From Bacillota bacterium (GTDB lineage: Bacteria > Bacillota > Bacilli > Paenibacillales > Paenibacillaceae), in assembly GCA_023386495.1 (NCBI GenBank), contig JAEWJS010000024.1, positions 1 through 9,764 on the forward strand: 9,764 bases of DNA. The letters run 5' to 3'. Of the stretch, positions 1 to 5,788 are shown piece by piece; within the stretch, counting starts at the first letter, position 1, and every line of letters starts with the position of its first letter. The notes below the pieces were generated by a model. That model saw nothing but the letters and a program-made list of their open reading frames with translations, ran no database searches and had not been told where the DNA came from. The translations under genes and the position numbers were made by a program.

Positions 1-60
1 TTGCACTTGCACTTGCACTTGCACTTGCACTTGCACTTGCACTTGCACTTGCACTTGCAC
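1..60. repeat. Perfect hexanucleotide tandem repeat, 10 copies of TTGCAC
   Basis: Ten uninterrupted copies of TTGCAC start at base 1 and probably continue beyond the window. Read on the minus strand in the hrpB frame they give alternating AGT and GCA codons, a Ser-Ala dipeptide repeat. The unit is two codons long, so copy-number change keeps the frame. No stop codon occurs in any of the six frames of this unit. Confidence 0.97.
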
Positions 61-1447
61 TTGCGCCTGCACTTCCACCTAAGCTTGCACCAGTGCCTAC
101 ACCCGCACCCGCTCTTGCACCAGCACTCGCTCCCGCTCCCACGCCAGCTTCATCAAGCGCCATCGCCCGCAGCACCATATGCGCCAGCCTTGGGTGCGTG
201 CCTGCGCTCGCCATCTTGCGCCCGTGCGGCGTAATGCGGCCGTCCGGGTCGAGCGCGCCGAGCTGTTCCAGCAGCTCCGCTGCTTGCTTGAGCAGCGGCT
301 CCGGCGGCGGATCCAGCCAGCGCAGCTCGCGCGGGTCGGCCGTTCCCCACGCCGCCAGCTCCAGATAGAGCGGCGCAAGGTCGGTCTCCGTGATCTCCGG
401 CTTCCCCGCAGCAGCCATCGACTGCTCCTGCTCTGCCGACCAGAGCCGGTAACAGACCCCCGGCTCCAGCCGTCCCGCGCGTCCGCGCCGCTGATCGGCA
501 GAGGCCAGCGACACCGGCACCGTCTCCAGCCGCGTCATCCCGGTCCGAGCGGAGAACCTTGGCACCCGCATCAGCCCCGCATCGACCACGACCCGCACGC
601 CCTGCACGGTTAGGCTTGTCTCGGCAATGGACGTGGCGAGCACGATTTTGCGTAGGCCACCCTCGCCAACAGCCAATGCCCGATCCTGCTCCGCCTGCGG
701 CAGCGCGCCGTACAGCGGCAGCACGACAGCACCGGCTACGGCACCCAACAATCCCTGCACGCGCCGAATTTCACGCTCGCCCGGCAGGAACACCAGCAAT
801 CCGCCGTCCTCCTGAGCGATTACCTGGCGTACGACCCGCGCGACATGGTCCTCGACCCGCTCTCCGCTGCCATGCCGCGGCGCATAGCGTGTCTCGACCG
901 GGTACTGCCGTCCCTCGCTCACGATGACCGGCGCACCGCCGAGCAGCTCGGCGACCGGCTCGGCATCGAGCGTAGCCGACATCACGACGAGCCGCAGGTC
1001 TTCCCGGAGCACCTGCTGCGATTCCAGACAGAGCGCCAGCCCTAGGTCCGCATGCAGGCTGCGCTCGTGATACTCGTCGAACAGCACGAGACCTACGCCG
1101 TCCAGCGCAGGATCATGCTGCAGCATACGCGTCAAGATCCCTTCCGTGATGACCTCGATCCGCGTATCCGCGCTCACCTTGCTGTCCATGCGCACGCGAT
1201 AGCCGACCGTGCCGCCCACCTTATCGCCTAACAGCTTCGCCATGAACCCCGCCGCGCTTCTAGCCGCCATCCGTCTCGGCTCAAGCATGAGCATGCGCTT
1301 GCCTGCCATCCACGGCTCGTCCAGCAGTGCCAGCGGTACGCGCGTCGTCTTGCCTGCGCCCGGCGGCGCGATGAGCACCGCTTGGTTTGCGCTTGCAAGC
1401 GACTCCCGCAGCGCCGGCAGCACAGCTTCGATCGGCAGTTCCGCCAT
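1..1447 (-). CDS. hrpB: ATP-dependent helicase HrpB (DEAH/DExH family), 3' end outside window
   Basis: This is a superfamily 2 DExH helicase of the HrpB type, 482 residues visible. Seen motifs in order: Walker A APPGAGKTT (27-35), motif Ia LEPRRMAARSAA, motif II DEYH (124-127, where relatives usually have DEFH), motif III SAT (157-159), motif V ATSIAETSLT (271-280) and motif VI QRRGRAGR (from Q319). A winged-helix/HA2-like stretch with HPRLAHM follows. From residue 435 the protein becomes a Gly/Ala/Ser tract that runs off the window. HrpB proteins are usually about 820-850 residues, so roughly the C-terminal 40%, including the HrpB_C domain, is not visible. The ATG at 1445-1447 is chosen because GAGGGGG (1455-1461) sits 7 nt upstream. 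A 63-bp gap without a visible terminator separates it from the Nudix gene. The cellular role of HrpB is poorly defined; RNA helicase activity is inferred from family. The family call is firm. Confidence 0.93.
   Translation of the reverse strand, partial: MAELPIEAVLPALRESLASANQAVLIAPPGAGKTTRVPLALLDEPWMAGKRMLMLEPRRMAARSAAGFMAKLLGDKVGGTVGYRVRMDSKVSADTRIEVITEGILTRMLQHDPALDGVGLVLFDEYHERSLHADLGLALCLESQQVLREDLRLVVMSATLDAEPVAELLGGAPVIVSEGRQYPVETRYAPRHGSGERVEDHVARVVRQVIAQEDGGLLVFLPGEREIRRVQGLLGAVAGAVVLPLYGALPQAEQDRALAVGEGGLRKIVLATSIAETSLTVQGVRVVVDAGLMRVPRFSARTGMTRLETVPVSLASADQRRGRAGRLEPGVCYRLWSAEQEQSMAAAGKPEITETDLAPLYLELAAWGTADPRELRWLDPPPEPLLKQAAELLEQLGALDPDGRITPHGRKMASAGTHPRLAHMVLRAMALDEAGVGAGASAGARAGAGVGTGASLGGSAGASASASASASASASASASASA
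61..144. repeat. Degenerate continuation of the hexanucleotide repeat
   Basis: The 6-bp periodicity continues in decayed form (TTGCGC, CTGCAC, TTCCAC, CTAAGC, TTGCAC, CAGTGC, CTACAC, CCGCAC and so on). In hrpB it encodes a Gly/Ala-dominated tract (residues 435-462) with scattered Ser, Val, Thr, Leu and Arg. The pattern suggests an older expanded repeat that diverged by point mutation while the first 60 bp stayed, or became again, homogeneous. Confidence 0.8.
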
Positions 1448-1510
1448 CTTTCATCCCCCTCAACTTGCTCCTGACCGCTAGCCATCACATGCTTGTGCCT
1501 ATGCGATCCC

Positions 1511-1984
1511 TCAGTTCGAATCCCCCATGTAACAAGGCAGCTCCAGCGACCCGGCGAGCTTCGCGCCCAGGCTCGACGGATAGACCCGAACATCCGCCAA
1601 TCGCGCAAGCGGCACCCATTCGACGCCGATCTGATTCGAGTCCGGCAGGTCGCCGTTCATGACCGGTTCCGGACCGTCCGTCTCCGCGCTGCACGCAAAA
1701 TAAAACTCCACCTGATGCACATCCGAGTCCGTATCCGCGAATTCGTGATTGCGCCCAATATACTCCCTTACATGCAGCAGTTCCCCGACCTTCACCGGCA
1801 TGCCCGTCTCCTCGATGCATTCGCGCACCACCGCATCCTGCAATTCTTCACCGGGCTCTTGCCCGCCGCCGGGGAAGAGATAGAACACCCCGCGATGATC
1901 CGTGTTTTTCGTCAACAAAACATGATCGTTCTGCACGATGACCGCCTTGGCAGAATTCCGGATTTTACGTATCGCGTTCTCCAT
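1511..1984 (-). CDS. Nudix hydrolase
   Basis: The 157-residue protein has a complete Nudix box, GX5EX7REUXEEXGU, at residues 40-62 (G40, E46, R54-E55, E58-E59, G61), which binds the divalent metal and cleaves a nucleoside diphosphate linked to another group. The hydrophobic position after RE is Cys56. It is a single-domain enzyme of normal length with no signal peptide, so it is cytoplasmic. The substrate cannot be told from sequence; house-cleaning of oxidised or modified nucleotides is typical of such proteins. The ATG at 1982-1984 follows the DUF817 stop codon by 5 bp. Its likely ribosome binding site GGAG (1994-1997) lies inside the end of the DUF817 gene, so the two are probably translationally coupled. 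The spacing of 10 nt is a little long. Confidence 0.92.
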   Translation of the reverse strand: MENAIRKIRNSAKAVIVQNDHVLLTKNTDHRGVFYLFPGGGQEPGEELQDAVVRECIEETGMPVKVGELLHVREYIGRNHEFADTDSDVHQVEFYFACSAETDGPEPVMNGDLPDSNQIGVEWVPLARLADVRVYPSSLGAKLAGSLELPCYMGDSN

Positions 1985-1989
1985 GTCCG

Positions 1990-2781
1990 TTATGCTCCTT
2001 CAAGTCTCGATTTGAACCGCTTCAGCTCTGCCACGATTATCATACTAATAATGATGAGCAGAAACCAAGAACTTAATTTGCCCCAATGGACGATCTGCCA
2101 CGATACGCGCTGATTCGGGTACTGCCACGCGCCGAGCAGCGTGCCGATATTCTCGCCAAGCCAGATGAAGAACGCGACCAGCACGTATGCGGCCGTCATC
2201 GGCATCCGGTAGTCCGTGCCGTCTGCGCGGAACACCACGACCGTCCGAATGAACACGACAACAATCGCTGCGGTCAGCACCCAGCGATAATCATAGGTAT
2301 AGTGGTGGGTGTAAAAGTTCGCATATACCGCCATGCACAGCAGCGTCGCCACCCAAGAATTAGGCCAGCCGATAATCCGCACGTCCAGCCGCCTCCACGC
2401 TTGGCAGATATAACTCGCGACGCTGGCATACATGAACCCCGCATACAGCGGAACGCCGAACAGCTTGCTGTAGGCCTCTTCCGGATACGCCCAAGAACCC
2501 ATATGCACCTTGAACAGCTCCAGCGCGATGCCGATCACGTGGAAGCAGCAGATGACGAGCAGCTCGTCCTTCGTCTCCAGCTTGAACAAGAGCATGCCCG
2601 CCTGCGCGGCAAGACAGATAAGCAGGAGCCAATCGTAGCGGGGAAGACCCGGCAGATCGACAACCTTCGTCAGCGCAAGCGCGGCAAAAATCACGACCGG
2701 AAACACGCAAGACAGCGCCTCCTGCACCGTAAAATCCGCCAGCGCCCGCATCCCTTTCACCAATCGGTTCGTCCCCGCCAT
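1990..2781 (-). CDS. DUF817 family integral membrane protein
   Basis: This 263-residue protein has about eight hydrophobic segments, near residues 22-40, 49-66, 74-91, 107-125, 142-157, 167-184, 194-216 and 236-252. Between segments 3 and 4 lies ELFKVHMGSWAYPE (88-101), followed by PLYAGFMYASVASYI. These match my recollection of the signature of the DUF817 family, whose function is unknown. Charged residues within the membrane region (E88, K91, E101, E210) could form a polar site, but this is inference. The start ATG (2779-2781) has GAGGAG 7 nt upstream. It begins 19 bp after the carboxypeptidase stop and is most likely cotranscribed with it. The neighbourhood hints at an envelope role, but genomic proximity is the only support. 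The membrane prediction is safe; the family assignment rests on remembered motifs. Confidence 0.87.
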   Translation of the reverse strand: MAGTNRLVKGMRALADFTVQEALSCVFPVVIFAALALTKVVDLPGLPRYDWLLLICLAAQAGMLLFKLETKDELLVICCFHVIGIALELFKVHMGSWAYPEEAYSKLFGVPLYAGFMYASVASYICQAWRRLDVRIIGWPNSWVATLLCMAVYANFYTHHYTYDYRWVLTAAIVVVFIRTVVVFRADGTDYRMPMTAAYVLVAFFIWLGENIGTLLGAWQYPNQRVSWQIVHWGKLSSWFLLIIISMIIVAELKRFKSRLEGA

Positions 2782-2800
2782 GCCACATCTCCTCGCTTCG

Positions 2801-3745
2801 CTACGGAAGCAGGGCCCTCATCTGCGCGATCCATACGGGATCCTGCTGCGCGCCGTAGCCGTATTGGAACAACTTCTTCGTCTCCGTGAACCGCGCTTCG
2901 CTCGAGGCAGCGCCCATGACGACCGCAATGAGCCGCTTCCCGCCGCGTTGGGTCGTCCCGGTAAAACAATACCCCGCCCGCTGCGTATACCCTGTCTTCA
3001 AGCCGTCATTGCCCTTATACGCATAAGCTTCGCCCGGCAGCATCTGGTTCGTCGTCCGCAGCACGAGGCTGGCGCTGCCGCCGTCGACCGCCACGTCCCG
3101 CAGCGTCGTAATGTCGAGCACTTCCGGGAAATTCCGGACCAGATGGGCGGCGAGCTTGGCCGTGTCGCGCGCCGTCATGACGGTATCGCCTTCCGCCGCC
3201 GCTTCCTCGAACCTCGCCAGATCGATCGAAGACAATCCTGTCGCATTCGCGAAAAACGTTTCGCCGGACAACCCGATTTTGCGCGCGCGCTCGTTCATCC
3301 AGGTGACGAACTTCCGCTCCGACCCGGCCGCATGCTCGGCCAGCGCAATCGCCGCATCGTTCGCCGAATGCACGGTCATCGCCTCGAACAGCTCGCGAAC
3401 CGTGTAGTGTTCGCCTGCCCGGGCACCGATCTCTGCGCCTTCGACTTCTGCCGCATAGCTGCTAACCGTCACTACTTCCTCCCACGCGATCGAACCCTTG
3501 CCGATCCGCTCCAGCAGGACGAGCTCCGTCATCATCTTCGACATGCTGGCCGGCGGCAGCGCCAAGTCGGCATGCGAGGCATGCAGCACCCGGCCCGTCT
3601 CGGCATCCATTAAGATCGCGGCTCGCGCTTCGATCGCCGGCCCTGCCTGCACCTCGAGCCCATACTCTTCCACTGCCCATTTCCATCCCGCTATCGCGAG
3701 ACAACCTGCCAATACGCATGCTGCCAGCTTCTTCATTCCCCGCAA
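2801..3745 (-). CDS. D-alanyl-D-alanine carboxypeptidase (DacA/DacF type, peptidase S11)
   Basis: This penicillin-binding-protein-type enzyme removes the terminal D-Ala of peptidoglycan pentapeptides outside the membrane. All three active-site motifs are present: SMSK with nucleophile S67 and K70, SAN (S127-N129), and KTG (K250-G252). Residues 1-6 are basic and 7-24 hydrophobic, forming a signal peptide or N-terminal anchor. LAGC at 12-15 resembles a lipobox, but the hydrophobic stretch continues past the Cys, so lipoprotein status is doubtful. At 314 residues it stops soon after the catalytic domain and lacks the C-terminal PBP5-like domain with its membrane helix. The start is uncertain. 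TTG at 3743-3745 has AGAAGGG only 4 nt upstream (3750-3756), while ATG at 3734-3736 (three codons later) would be 13 nt away. I prefer TTG. It lies downstream of the regulator/kinase pair, with its own candidate promoter in the gap. Confidence 0.93.
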   Translation of the reverse strand: MRGMKKLAACVLAGCLAIAGWKWAVEEYGLEVQAGPAIEARAAILMDAETGRVLHASHADLALPPASMSKMMTELVLLERIGKGSIAWEEVVTVSSYAAEVEGAEIGARAGEHYTVRELFEAMTVHSANDAAIALAEHAAGSERKFVTWMNERARKIGLSGETFFANATGLSSIDLARFEEAAAEGDTVMTARDTAKLAAHLVRNFPEVLDITTLRDVAVDGGSASLVLRTTNQMLPGEAYAYKGNDGLKTGYTQRAGYCFTGTTQRGGKRLIAVVMGAASSEARFTETKKLFQYGYGAQQDPVWIAQMRALLP

Positions 3746-3754
3746 TCATCCCTT

Positions 3755-3781
3755 CTGTACACGATACCTAGCATTGTACAG
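3755..3781. promoter_or_regulatory. Perfect 7-bp inverted repeat CTGTACA-N13-TGTACAG
   Basis: The two arms are at 3755-3761 and 3775-3781. The upstream arm (in the gene's direction) contains the start of the candidate -10 element TACAAT, and the downstream arm overlaps the first bases of the carboxypeptidase ribosome binding site. It could be a repressor operator covering the promoter, or an RNA hairpin beside the ribosome binding site if transcription starts upstream. Nothing identifies a cognate protein. Confidence 0.45.
3773..3778 (-). promoter_or_regulatory. Candidate -10 element (TACAAT) for the carboxypeptidase gene
   Basis: TACAAT differs from TATAAT at one base and lies 28 bp upstream of the TTG start. 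At 17-18 bp upstream there is no acceptable -35 hexamer (CCTTCC or ACCTTC). A good -10 without a -35 fits a promoter that needs an activator. The phased boxes at 3790-3837 occupy the place where such an activator would sit. Confidence 0.4.
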
Positions 3782-3789
3782 CGCGATGT

Positions 3790-3837
3790 TTAAGAGGAAG
3801 GTAACAGAACCTTAAGAAACCCTTAACATTGGTTTAA
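3790..3837. promoter_or_regulatory. Array of five TTAA-type boxes at exact 11-bp spacing (candidate OmpR-family binding site)
   Basis: TTAA occurs at 3790, 3812, 3823 and 3834, and GTAA at 3801, so all five are exactly 11 bp apart. On the plus strand the boxes read TTAAGA, GTAACA, TTAAGA, TTAACA and TTAACG. Direct repeats about one helical turn apart are the usual binding mode of OmpR/PhoB-family dimers, and the boxes resemble the TT(A/T/C)ACA-N5 pattern known for Bacillus PhoP. The array ends 11 bp upstream of the candidate -10 and spans the missing -35. The simplest reading is that the adjacent VanR-like regulator, or PhoP, activates the carboxypeptidase gene from here. Confidence 0.6.
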
Positions 3838-3840
3838 CGA

Positions 3841-4929
3841 TTATTCAGAATTGGCGGCTTGATAGAGCGGCAGCCGCACTTGGAAGCGGGTCTGGTCTGC
3901 ATCGCTCACCGCGCCGATCGTGCCGCCGTGGCGCTCCACGATGCTTTTCGCGATCGCGAGCCCGAGCCCCGAACCGCCGGAATGCGCATTCCGAGACTTA
4001 TCGACACGATAGAAGCGGTCGAACAGGTGCGGCAGATCGACGGCCGGGATCGGATCGCCGTAGTTCACGACATTCGTCACCGCTTCGCCGTCCTCGACTC
4101 GGACCGTAATATCGACCCTTCTGCCCTCGCGGCCGTAGAGCACCGCATTCATCAGCAGGTTCTCGAATACCCTTACCAGCTTATTCGGATCGCCTAAAAC
4201 GTAGACGCCACCGCCGCCGCTCGGCCTGTGAATCGCCCCTTGCATGCCGGCCTCCTCGAGCGAGATCCGATTCTGCAGCAGCAACTGCTCGAGCAGCTCC
4301 GTCAGATTGAGACGCACTTGCTGCACGGGAAGACTGTCATGCCGCATTCGCGTGTATTCGAACAGGTCTTGGATCAGCACATGCAGCCGCTGCGACTTCT
4401 CATACGCGATCTGGACATAATGCCGCAGTTCGACCTCATCGCGGTACCGGTCCTGCTCGATCAAGCCGAGATAGCCGAGGATCGACGTGAGCGGCGTGCG
4501 CAGATCATGCGATACATTCGTGATGAGCTCGTTCTTCGTCTGCTCCGCGCGCCTCTCCTCGTCCAGCGATTGCTTCAGCTGCGTGACGAGACGATTCGTA
4601 TAGTATGCAAGGTCGCCAAGTTGATTGTTCTGCTTGATCGGGATCCGATCGTCGAAATGCCCGTCCGCGATCCATTTCACCGAGCGGTTCATCTCTGCCA
4701 CGTAGCGGAACCACCGCCATTGGAACAAGGTGAGGTACACGGCGAACAGGAACAACGCCACGATCGCGAGCGTGACCCCTTCGCCAAGCCCGTATACGAC
4801 CTCCCGTGCCAAGCCCCGCAAGAAGCCCACATCCCTTGAGATGCGTTCGGCTAGTACCGCCAATAGATAGGCCGATATCACAGCCAGCACAGCACTGAGC
4901 ATCATCTGGCCGATGAAGCGGAGCGTCAT
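3841..4929 (-). CDS. VanS-like sensor histidine kinase
   Basis: This membrane kinase of 362 residues (from ATG) pairs with the response regulator just upstream. Two transmembrane segments (about 5-28 and 52-71) flank an external loop of only about 22 residues. A HAMP-like linker follows (about 79-130). The H box is NVSHDLRTP with phospho-accepting H141. The N box is NLLMNAVLYG (257-266), the F-box region LFDRFYRVDKSR (302-313) and the G2 box GGSGLGLAIAKSIVE (318-332). The G1 region reads NVVNYGDPIP, lacking the classical DxGxG, as I recall for VanS-type kinases. The tiny external loop suggests that it senses something within the membrane or through a partner. The ATG at 4927-4929 lies 1 bp after the regulator stop (TAATATG), so translational coupling is likely. 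A TTG at 4939-4941 would add four residues. The ligand is unknown; vancomycin resistance is not implied, as no vanHAX genes are visible. Confidence 0.92.
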   Translation of the reverse strand: MTLRFIGQMMLSAVLAVISAYLLAVLAERISRDVGFLRGLAREVVYGLGEGVTLAIVALFLFAVYLTLFQWRWFRYVAEMNRSVKWIADGHFDDRIPIKQNNQLGDLAYYTNRLVTQLKQSLDEERRAEQTKNELITNVSHDLRTPLTSILGYLGLIEQDRYRDEVELRHYVQIAYEKSQRLHVLIQDLFEYTRMRHDSLPVQQVRLNLTELLEQLLLQNRISLEEAGMQGAIHRPSGGGGVYVLGDPNKLVRVFENLLMNAVLYGREGRRVDITVRVEDGEAVTNVVNYGDPIPAVDLPHLFDRFYRVDKSRNAHSGGSGLGLAIAKSIVERHGGTIGAVSDADQTRFQVRLPLYQAANSE

Positions 4930-4930
4930 A

Positions 4931-5632
4931 TTAGACTTCAATTTTGTAGCCGACCCCCCAGACCGTGCTGATCAGCTTATCGCCGGTTTCCAGCTCGAGC
5001 TTCTCCCGCAGCTTGCTGATGTGCACCATCACCGTATTGTTGGATTCGAAGTACTTCTCCTTCCACACCTGCTGGAAAATCTCCTCCGCGCTAAACACTC
5101 TTCCCGGCGATGACGCGAGCAGATGAAGAATGCCGAACTCCGTCGATGTGAGATGAAGCGCACGCCCCTCTGTTTGAACCGAATGCGTCGATTTGTCGAT
5201 TCGGAGCGGCCCGATCTGCAGCGCGTGCTCCTCTTGCCTGCCCCCTGCCGCCGGGTTGTACTGATAGGAACGGCGCAAGAGCGATTTCACGCGCGCTACG
5301 AGCTCCAGCGGATTGAAGGGCTTCACCATATAATCGTCCGCCCCGGTCATGAGCCCCATAATTTTGTCCATGTCCTCGGCCTTCGCGCTCAGCATCAAGA
5401 TCGGAATCGGGACTGCGCCGGCCTTGCGGATGCGGCGGCATACCTCCAGACCGTCCATCTTCGGCATCATGATATCGAGCACGACCAGATCGGGCTGCTC
5501 CCGCTCGAACGCCTCCACGGCCTCTTCCCCGTCATGGGCGAGCATCGTGCTGAGCCCTTCATTCTTCAGATAGATTTCGATAAGCTCCGCGATTTCCCGA
5601 TCATCATCTACAATCAATACGCGTCGACTCAC
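4931..5632 (-). CDS. OmpR/VanR-type response regulator
   Basis: This is a cytoplasmic transcription factor of 233 residues with a receiver domain (about 3-120) and an OmpR/PhoB winged-helix domain (about 134-232). The acidic pocket is D9-D10-D11, the phosphorylated residue is D53 (LDIMMPKMDG), and the switch residues are S82 and K104 (DDYMVKPF). The C-terminal part holds LTSTEFGILHLLASSPGRVFS and ends in WGVGYKIEV, with the recognition-helix region around NTVMVHISKLREKLE. The GTG at 5630-5632 is chosen because GGAG lies 8 nt upstream and the resulting length fits the family. An open frame continues to a TTG at 5692, but those 20 extra residues are polar and unlike any receiver domain. It is the first gene of the regulator-kinase-carboxypeptidase block and probably controls that block. 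The target site is inferred, not shown. Confidence 0.94.
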   Translation of the reverse strand: MSRRVLIVDDDREIAELIEIYLKNEGLSTMLAHDGEEAVEAFEREQPDLVVLDIMMPKMDGLEVCRRIRKAGAVPIPILMLSAKAEDMDKIMGLMTGADDYMVKPFNPLELVARVKSLLRRSYQYNPAAGGRQEEHALQIGPLRIDKSTHSVQTEGRALHLTSTEFGILHLLASSPGRVFSAEEIFQQVWKEKYFESNNTVMVHISKLREKLELETGDKLISTVWGVGYKIEV

Positions 5633-5689
5633 GCCATTCTCTCCATTCCTGCGACTAGGTTGATCCTGCTGTCGATCTCTTGTGCCATA

Positions 5690-5714
5690 CAATTAACTGC
5701 ATTAATAATTAACG
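5690..5714. promoter_or_regulatory. AT-rich cluster of three TTAA boxes upstream of the response regulator
   Basis: TTAA occurs at 5693, 5702 and 5709, about 60 bp upstream of the regulator's GTG, in otherwise GC-rich DNA. Two of the copies read GTTAATT on the minus strand, 16 bp apart. Spacing of 9 and 7 bp does not match the 11-bp array before the carboxypeptidase gene, so a shared regulator is only possible. The rest of the 5633-5788 gap holds a GAGCAG/CTGCTC stem near 5721-5745 without a T-run. I could not place a convincing -35/-10 pair. Confidence 0.25.
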
Positions 5715-5788
5715 ACATACTTGAGCAGCTGCGTTCCTAATCTGCTCTGTTGACGATTCGACTCGGCAATTAGTTTCGCTATTGCATG

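Noticed and set aside
1..234. Plus-strand open frame encoding a His-Leu repeat
   Set aside because: It is the antisense reading of the TTGCAC repeat in hrpB. The unit has no stop in any frame, so openness means nothing, and there is no ribosome binding site.
1448..1510. Possible small gene or terminator between the Nudix gene and hrpB
   Set aside because: Only a short CACA/TGTG hairpin is seen, without a T-run, and no open frame has its own ribosome binding site; this is leader sequence for hrpB.
2086..2889. Long plus-strand open frame opposite the DUF817 gene
   Set aside because: Arg/His-rich translation without domains, fully antisense to a convincing membrane protein; a GC-driven shadow.
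2801..5632. Vancomycin resistance cluster
   Set aside because: Only VanRS-like regulators and an S11 carboxypeptidase are present; no vanH, vanA-type ligase, vanX or zinc VanY is visible.
5633..5692. 20-residue N-terminal extension of the response regulator from a TTG
   Set aside because: Receiver domains begin a few residues before the DDD pocket; the GTG at 5632 gives the right length and has GGAG at proper spacing.
5721..5745. GAGCAG/CTGCTC inverted repeat as a terminator for cbiZ
   Set aside because: Six-base stem with a 13-nt loop and no T-run on either side; too weak for an intrinsic terminator.
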